Origin: Rhodospirillaceae bacterium
GTDB lineage: Bacteria; Pseudomonadota; Alphaproteobacteria; Rhodospirillales; Rhodospirillaceae
Reading direction: 5' to 3'
DNA: 64,000 bases
NCBI GenBank assembly: GCA_029245025.1
Contig: JAQWQC010000034.1
Coordinates: forward strand, 186,001 to 250,000
A program made the position numbers and the translations under genes. The notes under the pieces are model-generated. The model searched no databases. It had not been told where the DNA came from and saw only the letters and a list, made by a program, of their open reading frames with translations. Positions 43,247 through 52,539 of the stretch are shown here, one piece after another; the stretch's first letter is position 1, and each line of letters starts with the position of its first letter.

Positions 43247-43867
43247 TTACCCTTCGTTTTTGTTGGCTTTGGCGTCGCGGGGTGACGGCGGTGTATCGAC
43301 ATCGCGCATGGCTTGCGCCACATCGGTCATAAAGCGATTGTCTTCACCTTCGATGAGGAGAGGTGTGGCATCTGCGGTTGCGTCAACAAGCGTTGTCACC
43401 CACGTACTGTCCGCTTTGCCGAAATCTTGTAAGACATACCCCGAAACACGATCTTTATTGCCGGGGTGTCCAACACCCATGCGTACACGCCAGAAAGCCT
43501 CTCCAATATGTGACACCAAACTGCGAATGCCGTTGTGCCCTGCGTGCCCGCCACCTTTACGAACGCGGATTTTGCCGGGGGCCAATTCAATTTCATCATA
43601 GAATACAATGACGTCATCTAGGTCGAGCTTGTAGAAACTCATCGCTTCACTCACTGCGCGGCCAGATTCATTCATATATGTCGCAGGTTTTAGGACGACG
43701 ATGTTGTCTCCTCCAAGCTGTCCTTGGGTCATCTGCCCTTGAAACTTGGTGCGCCAAGAGCCTAGGCCGTGACGTTGAACAATACTTTCTGCAGCCATGA
43801 AGCCGAGATTGTGTCGATTATTGGAGTGGCCAGAGCCGGGGTTACCCAGACCTACAAGGAGGCGCAT
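43247..43867 (-). CDS. pth: Peptidyl-tRNA hydrolase
   Basis: Frees stalled peptidyl-tRNAs. 206 residues with the catalytic His20 region (LVGLGNPGSGHSNNRHNLGFMAAE), Asn and Asp residues in ATYMNESG and YDEIELAPGKIRVRKGGGHAGHNGIRSL, and the alphaproteobacterial C-terminal tail with TPPSPRDAKANKNEG. Follows rplY in the conserved ribosomal-stress gene order. Confidence 0.96.
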   Translation of the reverse strand: MRLLVGLGNPGSGHSNNRHNLGFMAAESIVQRHGLGSWRTKFQGQMTQGQLGGDNIVVLKPATYMNESGRAVSEAMSFYKLDLDDVIVFYDEIELAPGKIRVRKGGGHAGHNGIRSLVSHIGEAFWRVRMGVGHPGNKDRVSGYVLQDFGKADSTWVTTLVDATADATPLLIEGEDNRFMTDVAQAMRDVDTPPSPRDAKANKNEG

Positions 43868-43921
43868 GGCGGTCTCGCGAAGTAGTCAAAGAAAGGTAAA
43901 ACTTTCAATTGCTTGGAAAGC

Positions 43922-43950
43922 TTGAGGGTCCAGCACTGCCGGACCCTCAA
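43922..43950 (-). terminator. Hairpin downstream of rplY
   Basis: TTGAGGGTCC and GGACCCTCAA form a perfect 10-bp stem with a 9-base loop, just beyond the rplY stop. A strong T-run is missing on the minus strand, so read-through into pth is possible; it may act as an attenuator between the two genes. Confidence 0.55.
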
Positions 43951-43956
43951 TCCTAT

Positions 43957-44640
43957 TTAGTCTTTCGACTCGTCTTTCTTGGTGTCTTCGCCTTCAGCTG
44001 TTTCGCCCTCAGCGCTTTCACCTTCTTCTCCTTCTCCACCTTCAGCATCTTCATCTTCTTCAGAAGCCGCCTGAACAGTCGGCGGGGCTATAGTGCAGAT
44101 GGTAAAGTCACGATCGGTAATGGTCGGGGCAACGCCCTCTGGCATTTCCACAGCACTAATGTGCACTGAGTCACCGATTTCAAGACCGGTGAGGTCAATT
44201 ACAAATTGCTCTGGCAGTGCATCTGGACGCGCACGCACTTCGATTTCGTGGCGTACCACGTTGACCACGCCGCCTTGCTTGATGCCGGGTGACGCTTCTT
44301 CGTTGGAGAAACTCACTGGCACTTCCACGTTCACAACCGTGTTCTTGCCGATGCGCCGGAAATCCACATGAACGGGCACATCGCGAACGGGATGCATTTG
44401 AACATCCTGTGCCATCGCCCGTTGGGTTTCTTTTCCAACTGTAATTTCGAAAATCTTGGTCGCGAATCCGGGTTTATGCAATTCAACGAGCAGATCGCGC
44501 GGTGTCATGGCAATAAGGATAGGTTCCTTATTATCGCCATAGATCACGCCAGGCACGAGGCCTTCACGGCGTGTTGCGCGGGCTGCCCCCTTGCCGGCCC
44601 GGTCGCGTCCCTGAACTGTCAGGGCGCTTACGTTTGCCAT
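43957..44640 (-). CDS. rplY: 50S ribosomal protein L25/general stress protein Ctc
   Basis: Binds 5S rRNA. 227 residues: the L25 N-domain (residues 1-95, RDRAGKGAARATRREGLVPGVIYGDNKEPI), then the Ctc C-domain (to about 185), and a strongly acidic tail of about 40 residues rich in Glu and Asp. Long acidic tails are common in this family in alphaproteobacteria. SD AAGGAG lies before the ATG. Between prs and pth as in related genomes. Confidence 0.95.
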   Translation of the reverse strand: MANVSALTVQGRDRAGKGAARATRREGLVPGVIYGDNKEPILIAMTPRDLLVELHKPGFATKIFEITVGKETQRAMAQDVQMHPVRDVPVHVDFRRIGKNTVVNVEVPVSFSNEEASPGIKQGGVVNVVRHEIEVRARPDALPEQFVIDLTGLEIGDSVHISAVEMPEGVAPTITDRDFTICTIAPPTVQAASEEDEDAEGGEGEEGESAEGETAEGEDTKKDESKD

Positions 44641-44790
44641 TTCTGGTCTCCTTCAAGTTAATCCAACAGCCAAATCAAGGCTGTCGCCAGCAGGCCTCCA
44701 GGGGTGTCGCCACTGGGAAACGTGGGTGATACAGGGATTCGGGATTCGGCTCAAGCCCTAGGCCACGTTGTGGCTGTCCTCGATGCCAGG

Positions 44791-45726
44791 TCAGTCGAAC
44801 AGGCTTGAAACCGAAGACTCTGAGCTGATCCGTTTGACCGCTTCTGCCATCAACGGCGCGATGGAGATTTGGCGGACATTATCGGCCAAGCGGACGGCCT
44901 CAGTGGCCTGAATGCTGTCTGTGATGACCAATTCGGTCATCGGTGAGGCCGAGACACGGCCGACAGCACCGCCGGACAGCACGCCATGGGTGACATAGGC
45001 CGACACGGACTTAGCACCCGCATTCATCAGCGCCACGGAGGCGTTACAGAGGGTGCCAGCCGAATCGACAATATCGTCGACCAGAATGCAATCGCGGTCT
45101 TTGACGTCACCAATGATATTCATAACTTCGGAAACGCCTGCTCGTTCGCGTCTTTTATCGATGATCGCCAACTCTGTGTTGAGACGTTTGGCGATCGCGC
45201 GGGCGCGGACCACACCGCCCACATCCGGAGAAATAATCATTGGTCCGCTATAGCCGTCATAGCGGCTCTTGATGTCCTCTACAAACACGGGCTGGCCGTA
45301 CAGGTTGTCCAGGGGGATATCGAAGAATCCCTGAATCTGCCCTGAGTGGAGGTCCAGTGTGAGGACCCGGCTGGCACCAGCCTGATGAATTAGATTGGCG
45401 ACTAGTTTGGCGGTAATGGGCGTGCGTGGGGCAGTCTTGCGGTCTTGTCGAGCATATCCGTAGTAAGGAATGACGGCCGTCACACGCTCGGCAGAGGCTC
45501 GGCGCAACGCGTCCAGTGTGACCAGGAGTTCCATTAAATTATCGTTGGCGGGGTAGGACGTGGGCTGGATGACAAAAACATCTTCCCCACGGACGTTCTC
45601 GTGAATCTCGACAAAGACTTCCATGTCGGAAAAGCGCTTAACTGATGCGTTGGTCAGTTCCACATGCAGGTATGCGGCGATGGCTTCGGCGAGTGGCCGA
45701 TTGGCGTTGCCAGCCAAAAGTTTCAT
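44791..45726 (-). CDS. prs: Ribose-phosphate pyrophosphokinase
   Basis: Makes PRPP from ribose-5-phosphate and ATP for nucleotide, His, Trp and NAD synthesis. 311 residues from the ATG at 45726, which matches the family N-terminus ([19 protein letters not shown]); upstream codons would add an unsupported 29 residues. Motifs: [18 protein letters not shown], the flexible-loop [10 protein letters not shown], the PRPP loop [14 protein letters not shown]. The head of the translation/nucleotide cluster. Confidence 0.96.
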   Translation of the reverse strand: MKLLAGNANRPLAEAIAAYLHVELTNASVKRFSDMEVFVEIHENVRGEDVFVIQPTSYPANDNLMELLVTLDALRRASAERVTAVIPYYGYARQDRKTAPRTPITAKLVANLIHQAGASRVLTLDLHSGQIQGFFDIPLDNLYGQPVFVEDIKSRYDGYSGPMIISPDVGGVVRARAIAKRLNTELAIIDKRRERAGVSEVMNIIGDVKDRDCILVDDIVDSAGTLCNASVALMNAGAKSVSAYVTHGVLSGGAVGRVSASPMTELVITDSIQATEAVRLADNVRQISIAPLMAEAVKRISSESSVSSLFD

Positions 45727-45887
45727 TGATTTAAGACCCCCGACGGCATGCGCCCTATAAATCGGCTTTTGGTGCCGCTCCTCAGCCGTATCAAACCGGC
45801 GAAAACCTATCAACCTGTCACAAGTCTGTAAACGTCCTGAAGGGCCGATTCAGCAGCGAATTTAGACTTTATCCACTGCCATAGGGT

Positions 45888-46778
45888 CTATCGCCGAGGG
45901 GCGGCCGTTTTGGCAATGATTTCAAGCAAACCCGGCAGCGCGCCGTCAACGATAGCCTCGGCAATCATCCCCCATGGCCCGTTCAGTTCGCCGCGCGGTA
46001 TGCGATTATCGAGCCTGACTTCACCTAAGGATTGACCATCCGGTGAGAGGACCTGCCAGATGATTGCCACATCGTCAGAAACAGCGTCGAATTGAGACAC
46101 GTTGACTGTCGCTGCAAAAGTGACGTCAGGCGCGCCGGTGGCCGGCTTAAAGCCCTCACGGGCGAGTCTTGAGGCCATGGCATTGCCAAGAGCCTCCGAT
46201 CCATCACCAGGTGCCGAGCCTGGTTTTTGAATGGTGGCTGTCAGGCCTTCCCAGGGAGCTTTGGGTGTCTCAATCGTCTGGCTCTCTAGGGGCGGTGCCA
46301 AGAGCACAGCAAGACGGATCGCGATATCATCAGCAACGTGATTGAGCTCAGTCTCCAACCCTTCTTCCCAAGGTGCAGTTTCAACATAGACGTCTTGATC
46401 CAGCCGCTCGACAATTTGTCCGAGGCGATTGAGCAGTCGCCAATTGAACGTCAATATCGTCTCCGGCCCGTTTTCCACGGACTCCCACAGGTTCCCTTCC
46501 AGGGTAAAGCCAAGAATACCGATGCGGTCGACTGCCTCGGCCGGGATCTCTCGCTGCCGTAAGTGTTCTGCTATTTGTTCCGCAATGTGGGATGCGGCGA
46601 TGCGATCAATACCGACGGGCGGCGCAATGCCAACGCCGGCACCACTCGGGTTGGCCAGTAGAGGATTTGAAGAGGTGGCGACCCGCCTAAACGGCTGGGG
46701 GACGTTTCCGCACGCGCTTATCAGAAACGGAACAGCAGCGTGTGCCGCTAAACAGAGGAGTCGTCTTCTGCTCTGCAT
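45888..46778 (-). CDS. Predicted lipoprotein of unknown function
   Basis: 296 residues. A signal peptide ending LISAC (lipobox) predicts a lipidated Cys at about residue 23. The mature part has two alpha/beta stretches (ILTFNWRLLNRLGQIVERLDQDVYV and AIIWQVLSPDGQSLGEVRLDNRIP) of similar style, suggesting an internal duplication. No family is recognised. It is the last gene of the hldD-lgt-midA-pgeF series, 5 bp after pgeF. The series also encodes the lipoprotein-lipidating enzyme Lgt. Confidence 0.75.
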   Translation of the reverse strand: MQSRRRLLCLAAHAAVPFLISACGNVPQPFRRVATSSNPLLANPSGAGVGIAPPVGIDRIAASHIAEQIAEHLRQREIPAEAVDRIGILGFTLEGNLWESVENGPETILTFNWRLLNRLGQIVERLDQDVYVETAPWEEGLETELNHVADDIAIRLAVLLAPPLESQTIETPKAPWEGLTATIQKPGSAPGDGSEALGNAMASRLAREGFKPATGAPDVTFAATVNVSQFDAVSDDVAIIWQVLSPDGQSLGEVRLDNRIPRGELNGPWGMIAEAIVDGALPGLLEIIAKTAAPRR

Positions 46779-46783
46779 GATTC

Positions 46784-47551
46784 CTAAGGCACCAATGCGA
46801 TGCCAGAAAGTTGCCGACCGTAGTCAGGTTCACCCTTGTGGCACGACCGGCGATAACTAAAAAAGCGGTCTTCGTCTTTGCATGTATCTGCATCAATGCG
46901 ATCAATGGATAAAACACCAGCAGCTTTTGCGCAGTCGGATGTGAAACCACCAATGTCAAAGTAGGTGTGGCCATCTCTAGGTGAGGGTTTGAAATATCGC
47001 GTGTTCTGTTGGTTTTTTGTTATGAAGCGGTCCCTGAATTCTGGCCCAACTTCATAAGACGCCGCGCCGATACAGGGGCCGATGGCAACTCGAATATTGT
47101 CGCGTGCTGCGCCGAGGTCTGTCATCACCTCGATCGTGTTTTCGATAACACCCGTGATCGCGCCTTTCCATCCAGCGTGGGCAGCACCAATTATGCGCGC
47201 ACCAGGGTCAACAAAAAGGACGGGTGTACAATCGGCAGCGAGCACAGCGAGCGCAATATTCGGCATGTTTGTGACCAAGCCATCAGCTACGGGTGCGTGT
47301 TCTATAGTCCAGGGCCCTTTGACCGTGACCACATCGGCGGTGTGTTCCTGTTGTACAGTGAGGAGTGATTGAGCCGCGACGCCAAGCGCTTCGGCGCAGA
47401 TCGTCCGGTTGGCGACAACGGCTTTGTGGTCATCCTCAGAGCCGAGGCCGCAATTCAAACTACTGTACAGACCGTCAGACCGCCCGCCTGTTCGCGTGAA
47501 AAAGCCATGACGGATGCATGAAATGCCGGCGAATGTTTTGGCTTCGATCAT
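46784..47551 (-). CDS. pgeF: Peptidoglycan editing factor / multicopper polyphenol oxidase-like
   Basis: 255 residues of the YfiH/DUF152 family. Members remove incorrectly placed Ser from peptidoglycan precursors, and some have laccase or purine-nucleoside phosphorylase activity. Ligand motifs: HTADVVTV, ADCTPVLFVD and AAHAGWKGAITG, with a C-terminal YRRSCHKGEPDYGRQLSGIAL. The start overlaps the midA stop by 4 bp. Confidence 0.92.
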   Translation of the reverse strand: MIEAKTFAGISCIRHGFFTRTGGRSDGLYSSLNCGLGSEDDHKAVVANRTICAEALGVAAQSLLTVQQEHTADVVTVKGPWTIEHAPVADGLVTNMPNIALAVLAADCTPVLFVDPGARIIGAAHAGWKGAITGVIENTIEVMTDLGAARDNIRVAIGPCIGAASYEVGPEFRDRFITKNQQNTRYFKPSPRDGHTYFDIGGFTSDCAKAAGVLSIDRIDADTCKDEDRFFSYRRSCHKGEPDYGRQLSGIALVP

Positions 47552-48636
47552 AAATCGACGTCCGCTGTAAATCCTGATAGCGGTGGGCTTCCAGTCGGGC
47601 CGATTGCAATGACTTTAAACATCCGACCCATCTTGTCAGGGTCGATGAGGCGCCGAATGCCGCTCCGAATGAGGGCTGCATCCGCTGCTGATTTTCCATC
47701 CGCAAGCTGGGTTTCTCTGACACGTGCGCCAAGACGATTAAGCCATTGTCCTTGTTCGACGGGTCCATGAACGCTTGCGCCTTGGGAGCGCGCAACTTGC
47801 CCAACCGCAGCAAAATCGACGTGTGCAGTTAGATCAGCCTCTCCCGGCGTGTCGAGGACAGGATGGAAAGCGTGTTTCTTTACGGCCTGCAATGTATCGC
47901 CCACATCTGTGATTGTGTGCCCGTAGTCGATTAGGAGGGCGACTCCGGGCCTCGCGGTACATAGAACTGCCAACTCTGACGTCACATTTTCAACAGCCTC
48001 AGATCGCTCCAGAATGCTGCCGTCTGGCGCGTCGTCAAATGTGTCATCTATCGCGGTGTCGGGAAGGGGGGAAACGTCAAACTTAAGACCACTCGTGTCG
48101 CAGGTTACAAGGCGCTCGCACCATCCCGCGGGTGTCTTGACGAATTGCGAGATCGGTAAGGCATCTAGAAATTCATTGCCAAAGATAATCACCTGGCCAG
48201 CAGGCAACGACGACAGGTTGTCATGCCAATCGATTTCATAGGGCGCAAGATTCTGCCGTTGTTGTTCCCGTAACGAAGGGCTTCGTTCTATCAAGTGAAG
48301 AGAGGCCGCGCGGGCGAATTCTGGTGCCACGTCCCAAACGGTTCGTAAAACATCGGTCATCAATGTGCCACGCCCCGGTCCGCATTCTACGAGATTAAAA
48401 TGCCGGGGCTGGCCGAGCGCTTGCCAAGCCGTAACGCACCAGAGCCCGACCAGTTCTCCAAAGATTTGAGAGATCTCGGGTGCGGTAACAAAATCACCTT
48501 CTTTCCCAAAAACCTGTCCTTGCGCGTAGTAGGTTGCGGCAACCTCATCCATATACGTCGCTACGGTAATAGAACCCTGTTGCTCAATTTGCGCCATGAG
48601 CTGGTCTAAGAGTTTTGGTTGATTTTCTGCTTGCAC
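47548..48636 (-). CDS. SAM-dependent methyltransferase, NDUFAF7/MidA family
   Basis: 362 residues beginning with a typical substrate helix and YYAQGQVFGKEGDFVTAPEISQIFGELVGLW. The SAM site is LVECGPGRGTLMTDVLR and GNEFLDALPI is the family signature. Eukaryotic NDUFAF7 methylates an Arg in a complex-I subunit; the bacterial role is inferred from that. It sits between lgt and pgeF, a recurring alphaproteobacterial order. Confidence 0.92.
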   Translation of the reverse strand: MQAENQPKLLDQLMAQIEQQGSITVATYMDEVAATYYAQGQVFGKEGDFVTAPEISQIFGELVGLWCVTAWQALGQPRHFNLVECGPGRGTLMTDVLRTVWDVAPEFARAASLHLIERSPSLREQQRQNLAPYEIDWHDNLSSLPAGQVIIFGNEFLDALPISQFVKTPAGWCERLVTCDTSGLKFDVSPLPDTAIDDTFDDAPDGSILERSEAVENVTSELAVLCTARPGVALLIDYGHTITDVGDTLQAVKKHAFHPVLDTPGEADLTAHVDFAAVGQVARSQGASVHGPVEQGQWLNRLGARVRETQLADGKSAADAALIRSGIRRLIDPDKMGRMFKVIAIGPTGSPPLSGFTADVDL

Positions 48637-48651
48637 CTTAGAAGCTACGCC

Positions 48652-49464
48652 TCACTTGGAGAGGGGGGAGCGTCTTAGAGATCGCCGTATCACCCAAGCA
48701 CCAAACAGCAAGAGTGCGCCAGAGAGTATTTGTCCCATCGTTAACCCGAAAGCCAGGAAACCAAGGTGCCTGTCCGGTTCGCGGAAAAACTCTACAATAA
48801 TTCTGGCAATGGCGTAGCCAGCGCAAAAGCAGCCCGTAATAATTCCAGGGCGGTCTCGCACGGCATCGTTTCGCCACAAGAGATTGAGTATGACGAACAA
48901 GACGAGGCCTTCGAGAACAGCCTCGTACAATTGACTTGGGTGGCGTGGTGTGGTGCCCCCTCCTGGGAAGGCCATTGCCCAACTGACTTCGGGCGCAGCA
49001 CGACCGTATAGCTCTCCGTTGATGAAGTTAGCGATACGGCCTAACAAGAGCCCGATTGGAACGGCACAACTCACGTTATCTGCGACGTACCATTTGTCGA
49101 CATTTAGCTTGCGTGCAAACAAGATGATCGCAAGCGTTACGCCGATTAACCCACCGTGGAAGGACATGCCGCCCTCCCAGGTCATGAGTATTTCGCCTGG
49201 GTTGGAGAGGTAGTAGGCGGGTTTGTAAAACAGCACGTATCCGAGTCGTCCGCCCAGAATCACACCGATCAACGCCCAGATCAGAAAATCGTCCGCGCGC
49301 TCTGGAGTGATGAGTGCCGGAGGCTTGGCCACAAGTTTGCGCATGTACCAAGTGCCGCCAAATAATCCGGCAATGTATGCCAATGCGTACCAACGAATAG
49401 CGAAGGGACCAATCTCAATCAGGACTGGGTCAATCGTTGGAAATGTCAGGGCTAAAAGGCTCAT
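48652..49464 (-). CDS. lgt: Prolipoprotein diacylglyceryl transferase
   Basis: Adds the diacylglyceryl group to lipobox Cys at the inner membrane. 270 residues with seven helices. Signature motifs: FAIRWYALAYIAG at the start, HGGLIGV (catalytic His) and PIGLLLGRIANFINGELYGR, the Lgt hallmark. It lies 14 bp after hldD and 15 bp before midA. Confidence 0.96.
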   Translation of the reverse strand: MSLLALTFPTIDPVLIEIGPFAIRWYALAYIAGLFGGTWYMRKLVAKPPALITPERADDFLIWALIGVILGGRLGYVLFYKPAYYLSNPGEILMTWEGGMSFHGGLIGVTLAIILFARKLNVDKWYVADNVSCAVPIGLLLGRIANFINGELYGRAAPEVSWAMAFPGGGTTPRHPSQLYEAVLEGLVLFVILNLLWRNDAVRDRPGIITGCFCAGYAIARIIVEFFREPDRHLGFLAFGLTMGQILSGALLLFGAWVIRRSLRRSPLSK

Positions 49465-49478
49465 GAGAAATTAGGTGG

Positions 49479-50465
49479 TCAGCGGAAAGGGTCAGGTTGG
49501 GCGAGGTGGTCTTTGATGGAGATGGTGACACCCTCTTCAAGCGAGGTAAACGACTCTGTGTACCCTGCTTGTCGCAAGCGAGCCAGGTCAGCTTCGGTGA
49601 AATATTGATAGTGTTCCCTAAGACTCTCCGGTGTATCGCGCCAGCTTGGTTCAAAATCTTTTCCACATGCCGCGTGCACAGCCTTCGCGAGGTCAAGGAA
49701 TGTCCGCGCCTGTCCACTTCCAACGTTAAAGAGCCCTGAGATGTTGGGGTTGGCCAACAGCCATTGAATGACAGCGGCACAGTCATCGACGAATACAAAG
49801 TCGCGACGCTGCTCTCCGTCAGATACGTCCGGGTGGTGTGAGCGGAACAGGGGATAGGGTTCGCCCCGAGCCACCACAGGATGCATCTGACTAACGACGC
49901 TGGCCTGAGTGCCCTTGTGTGATTCATTTGGCCCAAACACGTTGAAAAAACGAAGCCCTGCCCATTGTGGAGGTAGAGCCGCAGCTGACCCCACTTGCTC
50001 GCCTACAAAAAGATCGAATGCCAGTTTGCTTTCGCCATAAATATTGAGCGGTTTTAGTTTCGCCATGGTGTCGGGAGAGAGGTCGTCTACAAAGCCAAGG
50101 GTACCGTCGCCATACACAGAAGCAGATGACGCGTAAATAAATGGTGTTTGTGAGTCTGTTGACCAACCCCACAGGGCTTTACTTAGGTCAACGTTAACCG
50201 CGAATACGGCGTCTCGATCTGTAGCGGTGGTGGCTGTTTCCGCGCCGAGATGAATAACCGCCTTTATGTCGGACTGATGCGCAGCGAGATAGGCCATAGT
50301 CTGAGAGGGCTCTACCCACGTTACGTTGCTTCTTTTGGCAACGTTGTTTCGTTTGGCGTCGCTATCCAGAATATCGAACGCCACAATGGGACCGGCACTC
50401 GCTTTTTCAAGCGCTGCAAGGAGATTTGATCCAATAAATCCGGCGGCACCGGTAATGGCTAGCAT
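49479..50465 (-). CDS. hldD: ADP-L-glycero-D-manno-heptose 6-epimerase
   Basis: Epimerises ADP-heptose for the LPS inner core. 328 residues of the extended SDR type: ITGAAGFIGSN at the very N-terminus (this is why the ATG at 50465 is chosen over one at 50492), YASSASVYGDG with the catalytic Ser, YGESKLAFD with Tyr-x3-Lys, and the RFFNVFGPNESHKGTQASV region typical of HldD. It indicates a Gram-negative heptose-containing LPS. Head of the minus-strand envelope operon. Confidence 0.9.
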   Translation of the reverse strand: MLAITGAAGFIGSNLLAALEKASAGPIVAFDILDSDAKRNNVAKRSNVTWVEPSQTMAYLAAHQSDIKAVIHLGAETATTATDRDAVFAVNVDLSKALWGWSTDSQTPFIYASSASVYGDGTLGFVDDLSPDTMAKLKPLNIYGESKLAFDLFVGEQVGSAAALPPQWAGLRFFNVFGPNESHKGTQASVVSQMHPVVARGEPYPLFRSHHPDVSDGEQRRDFVFVDDCAAVIQWLLANPNISGLFNVGSGQARTFLDLAKAVHAACGKDFEPSWRDTPESLREHYQYFTEADLARLRQAGYTESFTSLEEGVTISIKDHLAQPDPFR

Positions 50466-50617
50466 AAAGGGCTCGTTACGCTGACTGAGCATCGAGTTAT
50501 GCCGGATCAGTCATGCAGCGGCAATCAAACAAAAAGAGTTCTGCTCTCTTCCAGCACTTGAAGGTTTGGCAGTAGAGGCCGATATTACCAGTCACGCGCT
50601 GACAAAGGAGACTCGTC

Positions 50618-50941
50618 ATGCAGAGTCAGAAACGAATTTTTGATGATATCGCTAAGGTGGCCGGCGGCGCCCTCGGGGCTTTAGGTAGTCTGAAGCAAGA
50701 AATCGAGAATTTGGTGAAGCAACGTGTTGACCGCTTCATGGCTGATCACGACTTGGTCAGCCGCGAGGAGTTCGAAGCTGTGAAAGCGATGGCGTCTGAA
50801 GCTCGGGCAGAACAGGAGCGCATTGCAACGCGGCTTGCAGAGCTCGAAAAGGAGCAGTCTGCAAAACCAAAGTCATCGACACCGAAGCGAACCCCTAGAG
50901 CCAAAAAAGCGATTAAGACGTCGGCTAAGAAAAAAGCGTAG
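50618..50941 (+). CDS. ubiK: Ubiquinone biosynthesis accessory factor UbiK (BMFP/YqiC family)
   Basis: 107 residues, mostly helical: an amphipathic membrane-binding N-terminus (RIFDDIAKVAGGALGALGSLKQEIENLVKQR), then a coiled coil (DLVSREEFEAVKAMASEARAEQERIATRLAELEKE) and a Lys/Ala-rich tail. UbiK with UbiJ assists the aerobic ubiquinone-modifying enzymes. SD AGGAG lies 8 bp before the ATG. It begins a plus-strand run (ubiK, ybjN-like, proC, regulator). Confidence 0.93.
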   Translation: MQSQKRIFDDIAKVAGGALGALGSLKQEIENLVKQRVDRFMADHDLVSREEFEAVKAMASEARAEQERIATRLAELEKEQSAKPKSSTPKRTPRAKKAIKTSAKKKA

Positions 50942-51143
50942 TGCGACCACCTAGCTCCATGGCAATGTCGTGAAAACGCGCCATTAACCGCCCCTCTATG
51001 GTGAAAAACTGACGATCTAAGACTCGGCACATTCACTAACATTAGTTATTGCCGCTCCTCAGAACCTACTATATCTTGATTCGAAGGCTACAAGTTTGAC
51101 AACTCGATTTGTTGATCGAGTCTGTGGCAAATGAGGGGTATCC

Positions 51144-51644
51144 ATGCGCACCACTGCCGTCAGCCATGACTCAACAGCGGATAATCCGTTGGATCGCATT
51201 GAAGAAGTCATCTCTATAAAAGACTGGGTATTTGATCGTCGCAGTGATGAAGAGATGGCTGTCGAAGCACCGGGAACGTGGTGTGATTTTGGATTATTTT
51301 TTGCTTGGTCTCAGGAACTAGATGCGCTGCATTTTTCTTGCGCCCTAGACATGCGGGTACAGCCTAAGATCCTTAGCAATATTTATGAACTCATCGCCAA
51401 ACTGAATGAGCGTCTCTGGACGGGACATTTCGCCATTTGGGTTGATGAAGGTATCCCCATGTTTCGGCATACCATTCACTGTAGCGGTGGCAGATTAGAT
51501 GCCGCGCATGTAGATGAGCTTGTCGACCTAGCCCGTAGCGAATGTGAACGTTATTACCCGGCCTTTCAGTTCGTGATTTGGGGTGGGCGTACGCCTGAAG
51601 ACGCGATTGCCTGCGCGCTGCTCGATACGGTTGGTGAAGCTTAG
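51144..51644 (+). CDS. YbjN-family protein
   Basis: 166 residues matching the YbjN fold (class-I type-III-secretion-chaperone-like): NPLDRIEEVISIKDWVFDRRSDEEMAVEA, DFGLFFAWSQELDALHFSCALDM and the WTGHFAIWVDEGIPMFRHTI strand. YbjN proteins influence motility and stress responses in enterobacteria; the alphaproteobacterial role is not known. It lies between ubiK and proC, a conserved location. Confidence 0.9.
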   Translation: MRTTAVSHDSTADNPLDRIEEVISIKDWVFDRRSDEEMAVEAPGTWCDFGLFFAWSQELDALHFSCALDMRVQPKILSNIYELIAKLNERLWTGHFAIWVDEGIPMFRHTIHCSGGRLDAAHVDELVDLARSECERYYPAFQFVIWGGRTPEDAIACALLDTVGEA

Positions 51645-51673
51645 ATTCACTCTACAGCTAAAACCTTTCTTTG

Positions 51674-51693
51674 AGGCGGCGGAAAGACCGCCT
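51674..51693 (+). terminator. Short hairpin between the YbjN-like gene and proC
   Basis: AGGCGG and CCGCCT form a 6-bp perfect stem with an 8-base loop, followed by ATTTGTG. It is a weak terminator candidate that ends 20 bp before the proC start. Confidence 0.4.
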
Positions 51694-51713
51694 ATTTGTG
51701 CTATGATGGTAGC

Positions 51714-52535
51714 ATGATTGAAGGCACCATACTCCTCGTCGGCTGCGGAAAAATGGGCGGCGCTCTTCTAAAGGGCTGGTTCGCGCAGGGATTAAGCCCA
51801 GTCGACATCATGATTGTAGAACCCGCTGGGCGTCCTGCTGTCGAAATGGCCGAAGAACACCCTGCTCTTAGCGTTCTTACTGATGCAGCAGAGCTGCCAA
51901 GCGACTTTACACCCGATGCCATTTTATTTGCAGTTAAGCCGCAGGCAGCTGCCGACGTCATTCCTAAATACGCCCGCTTCGCCGAAGGGGGCACGGTATA
52001 TTTGTCTATCATTGCCGGTATGTCGTTGCAGAGGTTGCGAGAAATGCTTGGTCCAGAGGCTGCGGTGGTACGGGCAATGCCAAACACACCGGCGGCGATC
52101 GGCCGCGGCATCAGTGTGTTGTGTTCTGCAGAGTATGTAGGTCCGTCGCAGAAACGCGTGTGCAAGGTTCTGATGGCTGCGGCTGGGCAGACGGCATGGA
52201 TCAAAGATGAGGTAGATATGGATGCGGTGACTGCAGTATCCGGAAGCGGCCCGGCTTACGTGTTCCTTTTGGCCGAGGCGTTGATGGAGGCTGGCATTAG
52301 AGCCGGATTAGCTCCGGCTTTGGCGGAGCAATTAGCGCAAGCGACGGTATCCGGAGCTGGTGCCCTGCTGGAGGCAGAAACGCTGTCAGCCAGCACGTTA
52401 CGGGAGAACGTCACAAGCCCTGGGGGCACAACTGAAGCGGCACTTAAGATACTAATGGCCGAGGATGGTTTACCTCCCTTGCTGCAGCGTGCTGTTGAGG
52501 CTGCCACCGAGCGCTCAAAAGATCTGTCAGGTTAA
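51714..52535 (+). CDS. proC: Pyrroline-5-carboxylate reductase
   Basis: The last step of proline synthesis: NAD(P)H-dependent reduction of pyrroline-5-carboxylate. 273 residues from the ATG at 51714; the Rossmann motif LLVGCGKMGGALLKGW begins at once. AVSGSGPAYVFLLAEALMEAGI (proC signature) and TVSGAGALL then VTSPGGTTEAAL follow. Downstream regulator starts 4 bp after the stop. Confidence 0.95.
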   Translation: MIEGTILLVGCGKMGGALLKGWFAQGLSPVDIMIVEPAGRPAVEMAEEHPALSVLTDAAELPSDFTPDAILFAVKPQAAADVIPKYARFAEGGTVYLSIIAGMSLQRLREMLGPEAAVVRAMPNTPAAIGRGISVLCSAEYVGPSQKRVCKVLMAAAGQTAWIKDEVDMDAVTAVSGSGPAYVFLLAEALMEAGIRAGLAPALAEQLAQATVSGAGALLEAETLSASTLRENVTSPGGTTEAALKILMAEDGLPPLLQRAVEAATERSKDLSG

Positions 52536-52539
52536 GAGG

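Noticed and set aside
44666-44684. ACAGCC/GGCTGT hairpin between prs and rplY
   Set aside because: Only 6 bp, no T-run, and on the 5' side of rplY; too weak to call a terminator or attenuator.
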